Shown piece after piece: positions 1 through 9,510 of a stretch of DNA of 64,000 nt. The notes under the pieces were generated by a model. That model ran no database searches and was not told where the DNA came from. It saw only the letters and a list, made by a program, of their open reading frames with translations. The stretch spans positions 24,392 to 88,391 of the forward strand of contig JAFTCC010000065.1 of the NCBI GenBank assembly GCA_017454915.1, written 5' to 3'. Within the stretch, counting starts at the first letter, position 1. The number at the start of each line of letters is the position of its first letter. The position numbers and the translations under genes are program-made. This DNA is from Paludibacteraceae bacterium. GTDB taxonomy: Bacteria; Bacteroidota; Bacteroidia; Bacteroidales; Paludibacteraceae.

Positions 1-31
1 TATATGATAACATTTATATTATTTCAATTTA

Positions 32-63
32 CAAAGATAGTAAATTTTGTTAACTTAGCCAAA
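32..63 (-). promoter_or_regulatory. Promoter reading left out of the window
   Basis: On the minus strand a TATCTTTG -7 box lies at 39-32, with TTTG at 63-60 and a 20-nt spacer, matching the Bacteroidetes RpoD promoter form. It would drive a gene that starts to the left of the window. Confidence 0.5.
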
Positions 64-638
64 TTATATTTGTAATAAATTTTACATAAGTTCTCAACAT
101 CAACTTGGCATACATTTGTTAACATATCACACGCAAAAATGTCAATAATATCCAATCTTATAGATTTCAGCCATAAACGGACAATTCATCACACAATACT
201 TAAGCTTTCCGTTTTAATACCTTTTGCACTGATTTACAAGCATTATACTCCACAACGATATATAAAATGGGCGATTATACATATTTTATTCATGCATGGC
301 ACGAATTATGTTGCCCCGCTCAACATAAATACTTATAAATGCCTAAAAATTAAGTCTTAAACACTATTTATTCGTGATAGATTTGGCACAAATCGCTATG
401 CATCGGGCGCCGTTTTACTTATGTATAGGTCCTGTGGTGACACTACTCGCCCGTCGCCGTGCCTCATCTGATTTTAACATTTGTATTGTGCTACGTGGTG
501 TGCTTATTGTTTACTTTTGTAATAAGTTTTTTGTCTTTGGATATTTGTCGATAGAATGTCTTAACCTACTCTGCTGAGATTTGAATATTTTTCTATCACC
601 TTGCGTGAGTTCGTAAATAACTGAGCCTGCAACTGCGC
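64..638. other. AT-rich gap without a convincing gene
   Basis: The two open frames here (139-360 and 374-577, both +) have no recognisable domains, poor composition and no promoter placed to start them. There is a TAGATTTG -7-like box at 378-385 and, downstream, a CTTATT/AATAAG hairpin (503-526) followed by six T residues. Together these could bound a small RNA of about 140 nt, but this is only a weak possibility. Confidence 0.4.
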
Positions 639-669
639 TTGTATATGTAGAAAAAAAAATGTACCTTTG
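639..669 (+). promoter_or_regulatory. Promoter of the yicC-gmk-nadD run
   Basis: TTG at 639-641, a 20-nt spacer and TACCTTTG at 662-669 fit the Bacteroidetes consensus. The leader of about 100 nt begins with a 7-bp hairpin, ATGTCTT/AAGACAT, at 678-694. Confidence 0.7.
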
Positions 670-770
670 TATAAATAATGTCTTTTTAAGACATTTCTTC
701 TGTTAAACCTATCATTACCGCTAAAAACGGGAGAGATGTCAAATTTTGTTTAATTTTTTTTGAGAGAATT

Positions 771-1658
771 ATGGTTTTATCAATGACTGGCTACGGCAAA
801 GCCGAATGCGACTTCGGCTGCAGGCACATTATTATCGAAGTTAAATCACTTAATAGCAAGCAACTTGATTTGCAAATGCGTACGGCAAGCCTATACCGCA
901 GCCATGATATCGAATTTCGGAACATTATTGTTGAACGTTTGTTAAGAGGAAAAGTGGACCTGAGCATCCAAGTCGAACACCGGCATGGCACGGATAACTC
1001 TATTACGATGATCAATGAACCGGTGTTCCTCGACTATAAGCAGAGTATTGAAAGGCTATGCAAGAACAATTCCATGCCGCTGCCAGACAACATTACAGAA
1101 ATTGTGCTTCGCATTCCAGACGTGTACAAGCAAGATAACGACGAGGTTTCTGACGAGGAAATAAAAGCCGTTCTTTCAACTCTCAATGCCGCGCTTGATA
1201 ATTTAATCGAATTCAGAAAACAAGAAGGAGACAGCCTCAAACGGATGTTTTATAATAAACTGAAAGCAATTGAGGGATATCTTAAGGACGTCGAGCAGTA
1301 CGAACACGCAAGGCTTGAACACATTCGCATGAGGCTTAATGAAGGACTTGACAAACTCGCGCAAATGCAAAAAATCGATGTCGACCGTTCAAGGCTTGAG
1401 CAAGAGATGATATTCTATATCGAGAAACTGGACATCAACGAAGAAAAAGTTAGGCTCAAAAACCATCTCGAGTATTTTGCCGCTACGATGGAAAATGAAG
1501 ACAACATCGGTAAAAAACTCGGATTTATAGCGCAAGAAATGGGGCGAGAGATTAACACATTGGGCTCAAAATCCAATCAGAGTGACATGCAAATACTCGT
1601 CGTAAAAATGAAAGACGAGCTTGAACAAATTAAAGAGCAAGTGCTTAATGTTCTTTGA
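771..1658 (+). CDS. yicC: YicC family endoribonuclease
   Basis: This 295-residue protein has the YicC layout: an N-terminal domain opening with SMTGYGKAE and a C-terminal DUF1732 domain with a long charged helical stretch, ending near GSKSNQSDMQ. YicC proteins are known as endoribonucleases involved in RNA turnover. The start at 771 places the conserved SMTGYG at residues 4-9, as is usual in the family. It is the first gene of a run with gmk (34 nt downstream) and nadD, a pairing common in many bacteria. The family call is secure. The RNA targets in this organism cannot be read from sequence. Confidence 0.95.
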   Translation: MVLSMTGYGKAECDFGCRHIIIEVKSLNSKQLDLQMRTASLYRSHDIEFRNIIVERLLRGKVDLSIQVEHRHGTDNSITMINEPVFLDYKQSIERLCKNNSMPLPDNITEIVLRIPDVYKQDNDEVSDEEIKAVLSTLNAALDNLIEFRKQEGDSLKRMFYNKLKAIEGYLKDVEQYEHARLEHIRMRLNEGLDKLAQMQKIDVDRSRLEQEMIFYIEKLDINEEKVRLKNHLEYFAATMENEDNIGKKLGFIAQEMGREINTLGSKSNQSDMQILVVKMKDELEQIKEQVLNVL

Positions 1659-1692
1659 ATTAGAAGTTTTACGTAAAGCTGAGGTTTAATAT

Positions 1693-2256
1693 ATGATTGT
1701 CATTTTTTGTGCACCATCTGGTTCCGGCAAAAGCACTATTGTGCATCATCTGCTCGAAAAATTTCATGACCTTGAGTTCTCCATTTCTGCCACGAGCAGA
1801 CCTCCACGAGGGAAAGAACAGGACGGCGTTGACTATTATTTCATCAGCGCAGATGATTTTAGGCAGAAAATCAAGGCTGGTGAGTTCGTCGAATATGAGG
1901 AAGTGTACGGCGGCAGGCTATACGGGACTCTCAAAAGCGAAATCGAGAGAATAGAAAAAAACGGACATCACGTGATTTTTGACATTGACGTGAAAGGCGG
2001 CATAAACCTCAAACGTATATTCGGTGACGACGCTCTATCAGTATTTATTGCACCGCCAAGCATTGACGAACTTAGGCGTAGGCTGGTAGGAAGAAACACT
2101 GACGCCCCAGAAATGATTGAAGAAAGGCTTGCAAAGGCACATATTGAGATGGAGGATGCGCCACAATTTGATGTTATCATCGTTAATGATAACCTCAATG
2201 ATGCATTAAAAGAATCCGAAATGCTTGTTGATAATTTCATTCATGCTAAAAAATGA
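1693..2256 (+). CDS. gmk: Guanylate kinase
   Basis: The enzyme phosphorylates GMP to GDP with ATP in cytosolic purine nucleotide synthesis. The 187-residue protein carries the P-loop APSGSGKST at residues 7-15, followed by the GMP-binding region (SATSRPPRGKEQDGVDYYF) and the lid region around RRRLVGRNTD. The N-terminus is short, with six residues before the P-loop, but no upstream in-frame start improves it. The stop overlaps the nadD start by 4 nt (ATGA), which indicates translational coupling. Confidence 0.97.
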   Translation: MIVIFCAPSGSGKSTIVHHLLEKFHDLEFSISATSRPPRGKEQDGVDYYFISADDFRQKIKAGEFVEYEEVYGGRLYGTLKSEIERIEKNGHHVIFDIDVKGGINLKRIFGDDALSVFIAPPSIDELRRRLVGRNTDAPEMIEERLAKAHIEMEDAPQFDVIIVNDNLNDALKESEMLVDNFIHAKK

Positions 2257-2846
2257 CTACCTGCATTTTTCCCGGCTCTTTCAATCCGATACATAATGGC
2301 CACATCAACCTTGCGCAGTATGTATTAGACAATTGTGAAATTGACGAACTATGGCTGATGGTTTCACCTGAAAATCCACTTAAGACCGGCCTTTACACCG
2401 TTTCGGCTCAAGACAGGCTTGCCATGCTCAATATCGCTGTAAAAGAAAGGCCATCATTGCGGGCGTCGGATTATGAACTCAAGTTGCCTACTCCAACATA
2501 TACCTGCAACACGTTGCGAAGTCTCAAATGCGATTTTCCCGACAGGGACTTCGCTCTGCTTGTGGGGGCTGACAATATGGTTGTTTTTGACCGGTGGCGA
2601 GAATATCAATTCATAATCGACAATTTTCCGATACTTGTGTATCCTCGTCCTGGAATTGACATTGAAAAACTTAAAATCAAGTACCCTACTATGCGAATCG
2701 TTGACGGTGCTCCGCAGTTTGAAGTTAGCAGCACGCAAATCAGGCAACGCATTGTCAATGGCGCTAATTGTGATACGCTGCTCGACCGTGAAGTCTTGAA
2801 ATATATCAAAAGAAAAAAACTATATCGGGTAAATGCCCCTAAATGA
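2253..2846 (+). CDS. nadD: Nicotinate-nucleotide adenylyltransferase
   Basis: NadD adenylylates nicotinate mononucleotide in NAD synthesis. The 197-residue protein has the nucleotidyltransferase motif GSFNPIHNGH near residue 8 and the C-terminal SSTQIRQRI motif (the ISSTxIR signature of the family). It overlaps gmk by 4 nt, and 36 nt separate it from dnaX, so it is probably co-transcribed with both. Confidence 0.97.
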   Translation: MTTCIFPGSFNPIHNGHINLAQYVLDNCEIDELWLMVSPENPLKTGLYTVSAQDRLAMLNIAVKERPSLRASDYELKLPTPTYTCNTLRSLKCDFPDRDFALLVGADNMVVFDRWREYQFIIDNFPILVYPRPGIDIEKLKIKYPTMRIVDGAPQFEVSSTQIRQRIVNGANCDTLLDREVLKYIKRKKLYRVNAPK

Positions 2847-2882
2847 GCTTTTTAACAGTATAAAATTCAATAATTATAACAA

Positions 2883-4721
2883 ATGGAGAATTATGTTGTA
2901 TCCGCACGTAAGTACAGACCCGACACATTCAAAAGTGTGGTCGGACAGCAAGCCCTCACTACTACACTGAAAAATGCCATCGTCAGTGCAAGGCTCGCAC
3001 ATGCATACCTATTCTGCGGACCTCGCGGAGTCGGTAAAACAACATGTGCGCGAATTTTCGCTAAAACCATCAACTGCATGCACCCCACTTCCGAGCACGA
3101 AGCTTGCAATGAGTGCGAAAGCTGTATGGCTTTTAACGAACAGCGCTCCATGAACATACATGAACTTGACGCGGCGTCCAACAACTCTGTTGATGACATC
3201 AGAAATCTTATCGCTCAGGTGCGTATTCCGCCGCAAATAGGAAAATACAGTGTTTTCATCATCGATGAGGTGCACATGCTATCACAAGCCGCATTCAACG
3301 CATTCCTCAAAACGCTTGAAGAACCTCCAGCACACGCAATTTTTATTCTTGCCACAACCGAAAAGCACAAGATACTGCCGACTATACTTAGCAGGTGCCA
3401 GATATACGACTTTTCACGCATTACTATGCGGGATATTATAAGCCATCTGAAGTTTGTAGCGGACAATGAGGGGGTTAAGGTGGATGAGCAGACCTTGGAA
3501 GTCGTAGCGCAAAAAGCGGATGGAGGAATGAGAGACGCATTGTCTATTTTTGACCAGTTGGTAAGCTTCTCAGGAAAAGAAATCAGCTATAACACGGCCA
3601 TAACTAACCTGAATGTTTTAGACTCTGTTCATTATTTCAACCTTATCAACTACGCTTTGCAATGTGATGTCCCTAAATCACTATTACTCTACGACGAAAT
3701 ACTCACATTGGGATTTGATGCTCAAAATTTCATCAACGGACTCGGAACCCATCTGCGAAACCTGCTGGTCAGTAAAACGCCTGAAACCATTCGCTTGCTC
3801 GAGAGCGGAGAAAAAACTATGGAGCAGTATAAGGAGCAGGCGGCAAGATGCCACCACAAGTTTATTTTCAAGGCTTTGCAAATTGTGGCTGATGCGGCAC
3901 AACAATATCGGATAACTAACAACAAGCGGCTTTGTGTTGAAATTATGCTGATAAAACTTTGTCAGATAATGACTGGCGGACCAGAAACAGAGCAGAAAAC
4001 CAAAGTGCAAAGCATAACATCCACTGCGGTCCAATCTGCAGTTCAGAATGGCAATAACACCTCTGCTGGCACCACTAATGCTGCAGCCGTTGTCAAACAA
4101 AGCGCTACGGGCACCGAGACCCAATCTCCTGCTCAACCACAAAATGTCGAGTCTAACGAAAAAAAAGTTGATGCTAACAAGGTAAACGTCGAAATACCCA
4201 AAATCATTGAGACACAACCGCAACAAGTGGAAATAAGCAATATAGATTTTGTTGCACCGCCCTCAATGAGCACTGCCTCTGAAGCCCTGCAAAGTACATA
4301 TCAAGTTCAAGAAAAGCCCAAAGAAACACCGGCACAGACTCGCAAGTCATACGGGAATATGGCATACACCGAACAAATGATAGTAAACGCATGGAAGCAA
4401 TGCAAAACTCAAACTAAAGACACAAGGTTAGCCAGCATTTTCGAAACACTTGTCCCGCAACGCAATGGCGATACCGACACGTGGAGCGTTGTGCTCTACC
4501 CGCTCCAAAAGCAAATGATTGAGGACAAAATGCCGGTGGTTAACGATTTTGTCAGGCAGCAAGTCAGCAACGATAACGTTGTTATTAATATCATCGTTGC
4601 CAAGGAGAGTAACGAAGTTTCTGCGAAACTTTATATGCCCAAAGACAAACTTGAAAAAATGATGGCAGACAATCCAAACCTTAACACGTTGATTGATAAT
4701 TTCAAATTAAGATTAGATTGA
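2883..4721 (+). CDS. dnaX: DNA polymerase III subunit gamma/tau
   Basis: This is the clamp-loader ATPase of the replisome, 612 residues. Residues 1-370 hold the AAA+ module: Walker A GPRGVGKTT near residue 46, four zinc-binding cysteines in the segment around CMHPTSEHEACNECESC, and the sensor/Walker B region IIDEVHMLS. Residues about 375-490 are a low-complexity Thr/Gln/Ala-rich linker. The C-terminal 120 residues form a small folded domain, as expected for a tau-like tail. No obvious slippage heptamer was noted, so separate gamma and tau products cannot be claimed. The stop TGA shares its last base with the ATG of phoH. Confidence 0.96.
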   Translation: MENYVVSARKYRPDTFKSVVGQQALTTTLKNAIVSARLAHAYLFCGPRGVGKTTCARIFAKTINCMHPTSEHEACNECESCMAFNEQRSMNIHELDAASNNSVDDIRNLIAQVRIPPQIGKYSVFIIDEVHMLSQAAFNAFLKTLEEPPAHAIFILATTEKHKILPTILSRCQIYDFSRITMRDIISHLKFVADNEGVKVDEQTLEVVAQKADGGMRDALSIFDQLVSFSGKEISYNTAITNLNVLDSVHYFNLINYALQCDVPKSLLLYDEILTLGFDAQNFINGLGTHLRNLLVSKTPETIRLLESGEKTMEQYKEQAARCHHKFIFKALQIVADAAQQYRITNNKRLCVEIMLIKLCQIMTGGPETEQKTKVQSITSTAVQSAVQNGNNTSAGTTNAAAVVKQSATGTETQSPAQPQNVESNEKKVDANKVNVEIPKIIETQPQQVEISNIDFVAPPSMSTASEALQSTYQVQEKPKETPAQTRKSYGNMAYTEQMIVNAWKQCKTQTKDTRLASIFETLVPQRNGDTDTWSVVLYPLQKQMIEDKMPVVNDFVRQQVSNDNVVINIIVAKESNEVSAKLYMPKDKLEKMMADNPNLNTLIDNFKLRLD

Positions 4722-5668
4722 TGATTGAAAGGATTATCGAATTAGGACAAAGTATTGACACTGCAGAATTTTATGGTGTCAATAACGCCAATATACTCTT
4801 GCTGCGCAACTTAAATCCCAATGTACACCTCATCGCCCGTGGCCATCTGCTCAAGGTCAGCGGTGAAGAAAAAGATGTAAAGGCGTTTGAAATTGCTATT
4901 CGAAAAATCGAAGAGTTCTGTGAAGAATATGGCAATGTTACTACTGAACAAATAATCGGGCTGCTCAAAGGAGAACAAATGTTGCGGACTGACGAAAAAA
5001 CGCTTATTTTACATGGCGTTAATGGCAAGCCTATTATTGCAAGAAGCAAAAACCAGCAGAAACTTGTCTATGAGTTCGAAAAACACGATATGCTATTCGC
5101 CATTGGACCGGCCGGAAGCGGAAAAACTTATACTGCCATAGCACTGGCAGTAAAGGCGCTTAAAAACAAAATGGTGCGAAGAATAGTATTAAGCAGGCCG
5201 GCTGTCGAAGCGGGAGAAAAACTCGGATTTCTGCCTGGAGACATGAAAGAAAAGGTTGACCCGTACCTTCAGCCATTGTATGATGCGTTGCAGGATATGA
5301 TTCCTGCACAGAAATTGCAGGATTATATCGCTAACGGAACAATACAAATTGCACCGCTTGCATTCATGAGGGGACGAACATTGGGAGATGCCGTGATTAT
5401 ATTAGACGAGGCACAAAACACTTCCACTGCGCAAATTAAAATGTTTATGACGCGCCTTGGACTTAATGCAAAAATGATTATCACTGGCGACTTAACACAA
5501 ATTGACCTGCCGCGCAACCAGCTTTCCGGACTAAGCGAAGCCGTTCGCATACTCAAAGGAATCAAGGGTATCGCTTTCATCAATTTTGAGCAATCTGATA
5601 TCGTGCGCCACAATTTGGTGCAACGCATTGTTGACGCATACGAGAAGGACCATGATAAGAATGAATAA
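4721..5668 (+). CDS. PhoH family ATPase
   Basis: PhoH-like proteins are cytosolic P-loop ATPases linked to RNA metabolism; their exact role is not settled. This one has 315 residues, with an N-terminal KH-like region and then the PhoH domain, which contains Walker A GPAGSGKTYTA near residue 130 and Walker B-like AVIILDEAQN. The ATG at 4721 is preferred to the TTG at 4718 because it gives the common TGATG coupling with dnaX. The 3' end overlaps the following permease gene by about 17 nt. Confidence 0.93.
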   Translation: MIERIIELGQSIDTAEFYGVNNANILLLRNLNPNVHLIARGHLLKVSGEEKDVKAFEIAIRKIEEFCEEYGNVTTEQIIGLLKGEQMLRTDEKTLILHGVNGKPIIARSKNQQKLVYEFEKHDMLFAIGPAGSGKTYTAIALAVKALKNKMVRRIVLSRPAVEAGEKLGFLPGDMKEKVDPYLQPLYDALQDMIPAQKLQDYIANGTIQIAPLAFMRGRTLGDAVIILDEAQNTSTAQIKMFMTRLGLNAKMIITGDLTQIDLPRNQLSGLSEAVRILKGIKGIAFINFEQSDIVRHNLVQRIVDAYEKDHDKNE

Positions 5669-6656
5669 AGCCGCAAGCAACATAGTAATCTTTTCACTTC
5701 TCACCATAGCTCTATTAATTACCAGTGCTGCGGATGTGATTTTTGGCAGTGTCAACATCGGACTTGATAGCATAATCGACAGCCTGACATCTGCTAACAA
5801 CGGGATTGAGCACGAAATCATTATGAACATACGGCTGCCCAAAATGCTTACCGCCATTCTATCTGGAGCCGGGCTCGGCGTGGCTGGCTTAATGATGCAG
5901 ACGATGTTCCGAAACCCGCTGGCAGGACCTTACATTTTAGGAATTAGTTCGGGCGCCACATTAGGCGTGTCTATCGTTATCATGCTTGGCACATTTCTCG
6001 GTATCAGTATGTTTAACCACTGGCTTACGATTGGAGCGGCTGTGGCAGGAGCGCTTATCATACTACTGCTGGTGCTTGCTGTGTCAAAATATGTTAAAAG
6101 CAATGTTTCACTGCTCATCATTGGCATGATGATCGGAAACATTGCAACTTCTGTAGTCGGCATAATACAAAACTATAGCAATCCGGATGCTCTCAAGTTG
6201 TTCATCCTATGGACATACGGTAGCCTTGACTCTGTCAACTGGCACGAGCTTTACATTCTTGCCTGCGTTATCTCACTGGGGCTGATGATTGCCATATTCG
6301 AGCTTAAATCGCTTAATGCCATGTTGTTGGGTGAGATGTATGCCGGGAGCATGGGAGTCAATATCAAACGTAGCAGAATCGCAATAATACTATCAACAGG
6401 TCTGCTGGCAGGAGGCGTAACCGCATTTGTGGGTCCCATAGCATTTGTGGGAGTAGCCGTACCGCATATTGCACGGGGATTTATGAAAAGCGCAAACCAC
6501 AGACTGCTCATTCCTGCAACCGCCCTCATAGGCAGCACGCTTGTGCTCTGTTGCGACATTATCTCACACCTTTTCACACATTCAATACCTATCAGTACCA
6601 TCAGCGCGCTTGTCGGAGCACCAATAATTATTTACATATTACTTAAAGGAGAATGA
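5652..6656 (+). CDS. FecCD-family ABC transporter permease
   Basis: This is the inner-membrane permease of an iron-siderophore, haem or cobalamin importer, about 334 residues with roughly ten hydrophobic segments and the conserved FecCD motif GPIAFVGVAVPHIAR near residue 265. An upstream in-frame start at 5586 would lie deep inside phoH. The ATG at 5652 (or 5661) matches the usual family length and keeps an overlap of 17 nt (or 8 nt). No ATPase or binding protein adjoins it. A lipoprotein of the matching type is encoded at 49872-51005. The substrate cannot be decided from the permease alone. Confidence 0.9.
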   Translation: MIRMNKAASNIVIFSLLTIALLITSAADVIFGSVNIGLDSIIDSLTSANNGIEHEIIMNIRLPKMLTAILSGAGLGVAGLMMQTMFRNPLAGPYILGISSGATLGVSIVIMLGTFLGISMFNHWLTIGAAVAGALIILLLVLAVSKYVKSNVSLLIIGMMIGNIATSVVGIIQNYSNPDALKLFILWTYGSLDSVNWHELYILACVISLGLMIAIFELKSLNAMLLGEMYAGSMGVNIKRSRIAIILSTGLLAGGVTAFVGPIAFVGVAVPHIARGFMKSANHRLLIPATALIGSTLVLCCDIISHLFTHSIPISTISALVGAPIIIYILLKGE

Positions 6657-6692
6657 CGCATATTCCTGTAACACACCGACATACATCTGCAA

Positions 6693-7391
6693 CTACTCCA
6701 TTATCTCAAGACGGAAAAAGCCCGCTAATTTGAAGTGAAGTTTTGCGCTGATTATTTTTTGCGAATTAACATCAACGTAAACTGTCAGTGCGTCTTTTTG
6801 CTCCAACAAGTTACCGGGGTCAACCAGTGGCGACAGGCTATGGCATGTGTAATACTTTTTCCCGACTTTCACCTTTTCTATGCCATTATACCTCACCTCT
6901 ACCGGAAATTGTTTTTCTTCGTGATACATATAGTATTTCCTGCGTTTGCCGATGTCTGATTGGCTATAGTTTATTTTTGTGATGTTCACAAGGGCGGCAA
7001 CCATGTCACGCAAATTAGGAGCTGCAGTCTCTGTTCCAGCTAATGAGCTGGTTACCGTGTTCTGGACGCGGTCGAAACTTAAATCCTCTCGTTTCGTGTA
7101 TGATTTGCCTTCATGTATGTCACGATATGCTGAGATGGGAAGACGCGCTGAGTCATATGTGCTCGAAAAAATATCGTGAACATGCCACAAGGCATCGGCT
7201 AAACCTTTTGTGCGGCCATCTAAAACAGTCGTATACACTTGTTTACCATTTACCACCTGACTTGTTGTGGTTATCGTGGCGGTTGCACCTACTATCGCAC
7301 CATAGCGGAAACGATACTTATCAACTGTAGTTTCTGACATCAGCAATTGAGCTATGGCAGCTATCACAAACAACAAAGTTATTCTTTTCAT
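6693..7391 (-). CDS. DUF3108 domain protein, exported
   Basis: A 232-residue protein with an N-terminal signal peptide (MKRITLLFVIAAIAQLLMS) and a DUF3108-type beta-rich body containing FRYGAIVG near the N-terminus and the C-terminal VYVDVNSQKIISAKLHFKLA segment. DUF3108 proteins are periplasmic or outer-membrane-associated in Bacteroidetes and have no established function. It is convergent with the FecCD gene, 36 nt apart, and transcribed on its own. Confidence 0.75.
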   Translation of the reverse strand: MKRITLLFVIAAIAQLLMSETTVDKYRFRYGAIVGATATITTTSQVVNGKQVYTTVLDGRTKGLADALWHVHDIFSSTYDSARLPISAYRDIHEGKSYTKREDLSFDRVQNTVTSSLAGTETAAPNLRDMVAALVNITKINYSQSDIGKRRKYYMYHEEKQFPVEVRYNGIEKVKVGKKYYTCHSLSPLVDPGNLLEQKDALTVYVDVNSQKIISAKLHFKLAGFFRLEIME

Positions 7392-7459
7392 GACCGTAAT
7401 TTTTAGATGTTTCTAATAAATACTTGATTATATAATCATACTATTTCAAAAGGTGTACC

Positions 7460-7504
7460 AAAAAAAAAGACGGGATTCACTTATACATTAGTGTCCCGTC
7501 TTTT
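7460..7504 (-). terminator. Intrinsic terminator of the tpiA operon
   Basis: Arms AAAAGACGGGA (7465-7475) and TCCCGTCTTTT (7494-7504) form an 11-bp stem, with inner CACT/AGTG pairing. On the minus strand it runs into a long T-tract, about 90 nt after tpiA. Confidence 0.85.
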
Positions 7505-7591
7505 GTTATATTGTTCTAACCCAAATCGTGCATTAGAACATTATAATGTATCACTTATATTGAGTTGTCTCCTATATAGTGACTCAATTAC

Positions 7592-8347
7592 TTATCTTGC
7601 GTTGATTATTGTAAGGAAATCAGGAGCTTTAAGCGAAGCGCCGCCAATCAGACCGCCGTCAACATCAGGGTTTGCAAACAATTCTGCTGCATTCTTGGCA
7701 TTGCATGAGCCGCCATATAGAATTGTCGTGTCATTGGCACGTTGCTCACCATATTTTGATGCAAGCAGGCTACGGATATACGCGTGCATTTCCTGTGCCT
7801 GTTCCGGGGTGGCTGTTAAGCCGGTGCCTATTGCCCACACGGGTTCGTACGCTAATGTGATGTTAGCAAATTGCTCATCGCTGAGGTTAAACAACGAACC
7901 TTCCAATTGAGATTTTACAACTTCATTTTGCTTGCCGGCCTCACGTTCTTCCTTGACTTCGCCGATGCAGAATATTACTTTCAAACCGTTCTCAAGCGCG
8001 CGGAGGACTTTCTCTTTAAGCAATTCATTATCTTCATGATAATATGCGCGTCTTTCTGAATGGCCTAATATGCAGTATTCCGCACCTGTCGATTTCACCA
8101 TTTCGGCACTAACTTCACCTGTGTATGCGCCAGACACTTTGTCGCTGCAGTTCTCGGCTGATAAACGGATTGGAGAATCTTTTATCACTTGAGCTACTGT
8201 CGCCAAATGAATAAATGGAGTGCCTATAACTACTTCGCAACGGGGAGTTGTGCCCTTGAGGGCTGATGTTAGTTCTTGTGCCAATGCGACACCTTCCTGC
8301 AGGTTCTTGTTCATTTTCCAGTTACCTGCAACCATTGTTTTTCTCAT
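7592..8347 (-). CDS. tpiA: Triosephosphate isomerase
   Basis: The enzyme interconverts glyceraldehyde-3-phosphate and dihydroxyacetone phosphate in glycolysis. The 251-residue protein carries the full active-site set: NWKMN near residue 9 (catalytic Lys), the catalytic His in CILGHSERR, and the catalytic Glu in [11 protein letters not shown]. The phosphate-binding GGSCN and GLIGGASL loops are near the C-terminus. The start overlaps the stop of the upstream DoxX-like gene by 1 nt, so tpiA is the last gene of a three-gene operon ending at the hairpin at 7465-7504. Confidence 0.98.
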   Translation of the reverse strand: MRKTMVAGNWKMNKNLQEGVALAQELTSALKGTTPRCEVVIGTPFIHLATVAQVIKDSPIRLSAENCSDKVSGAYTGEVSAEMVKSTGAEYCILGHSERRAYYHEDNELLKEKVLRALENGLKVIFCIGEVKEEREAGKQNEVVKSQLEGSLFNLSDEQFANITLAYEPVWAIGTGLTATPEQAQEMHAYIRSLLASKYGEQRANDTTILYGGSCNAKNAAELFANPDVDGGLIGGASLKAPDFLTIINAR

Positions 8348-9486
8348 TAGTCTAATTTATTTTTTAATTGGTTTTGAATGTCTCGTAAATTATATTTCTC
8401 CATTATGCGTCCGCGTTGCAACACTATTACGCCAGGATTGGCCCTAACTATTGTTTTAAGCGTTACAGGGTCACATGTCAAGAACGGAATATCTAAATCT
8501 TGGTTTTCCGCAAATTCTTTTATTGCCCACGAGCCTGAACCGGTAACTGCATAGAGATTATCATAATGGTCTTTTAGCTCATCAAGGTTTTCGCGCAGCA
8601 GACTTGTATTTGTTTTGCTCAAGTCATACATGATTAGTAGTGCTATTGGTTCGTCCGACGATAAAATTTCGTCAGTTATGTCAAGCGGGTCTTCGCCATT
8701 GGTCACCAAAACAAAATCATGGATTGGAGGCTCATAACCTTTCTCCACCAGTTTACGGTTCTGCTTCACGAAATGCCAAGTTGAGTCATTGCGTGGATAA
8801 TCTTCAAGAGTAAACTCTTTCTCTACTCCATTGTTTTCATACACAAGCGAAACTTCATACTTGTCGTGAGGCGCGTCATCCGGTATTTCCATTAGCGCTG
8901 GAATATCAGCGCATACTTTATATGGCCTGAAGTCGAGCAATGGCAAATGGCGTAAACAGTATATCGATATAGTAAGCGAAGCCACTAACAGAAGGACGAG
9001 CAGACTCCACTCGGCTTTAGGGGTATAAAGTGAATGTATATGCTTATAATCAAGAAACACTAACAAAAGCAGCAGGCAAAGCACTATGTTCTTCCAAAAT
9101 GTCGCCCAGTTGCTCAATATCAGGGCGTCACCAAAGCAGCCGCAGTCTGACACAGGATTATACAGCGCTATATATAGTGTTAAAGGTGTCATGAACAGCA
9201 TAAACACTAATAGCAGCCAAGGCGTCAATTTAGGCTTTATGTGAAGCAATAACGACAAGCCTAACACAAACTCAAGCATAACAAGGCACATCGCGGCCGG
9301 AAATGCAAGGATATCTATCTTCAGGAAGAAACCTCCAAATGCGTGAAGATAGTCCTCTATCTTATACGTCGTGCCAAGAGGGTCTATGATTTTCACAAAG
9401 CCCGAAAAGGTAAATACCAAACCCAACAACAAACGTGAGATTGTTGCTATCACGCCCATTATTTTGTTTCTTTGCTCTAAAGTCAT
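8347..9486 (-). CDS. DoxX/MauE-like membrane protein
   Basis: A 379-residue protein. The N-terminal 160 residues hold about four membrane segments of the DoxX/MauE type, including the DCGCFGD motif seen in MauE-like proteins. A further membrane segment follows, and the last 190 residues form a soluble domain resembling a thioredoxin fold without a CxxC motif. Homologues lie between tpiA and a DUF1599 gene in other Bacteroidales, as here. The function is not established. A role in disulfide or quinone-linked chemistry is only an inference from the MauE-like motif. Confidence 0.75.
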   Translation of the reverse strand: MTLEQRNKIMGVIATISRLLLGLVFTFSGFVKIIDPLGTTYKIEDYLHAFGGFFLKIDILAFPAAMCLVMLEFVLGLSLLLHIKPKLTPWLLLVFMLFMTPLTLYIALYNPVSDCGCFGDALILSNWATFWKNIVLCLLLLLVFLDYKHIHSLYTPKAEWSLLVLLLVASLTISIYCLRHLPLLDFRPYKVCADIPALMEIPDDAPHDKYEVSLVYENNGVEKEFTLEDYPRNDSTWHFVKQNRKLVEKGYEPPIHDFVLVTNGEDPLDITDEILSSDEPIALLIMYDLSKTNTSLLRENLDELKDHYDNLYAVTGSGSWAIKEFAENQDLDIPFLTCDPVTLKTIVRANPGVIVLQRGRIMEKYNLRDIQNQLKNKLD

Positions 9487-9510
9487 CGCGTTGCTTAATT
9501 AAATGATTGA

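Noticed and set aside
139..577. Two open frames on the plus strand
   Set aside because: No domains, unlikely composition and no placed promoter; they look like chance frames in an AT-rich gap.
604..616. CGTGAGTTCG shared with the region beside the IS982 transposase (63771-63780)
   Set aside because: A 10-base match in 64 kb can easily arise by chance and the flanking bases differ, so an old IS end is not supported.
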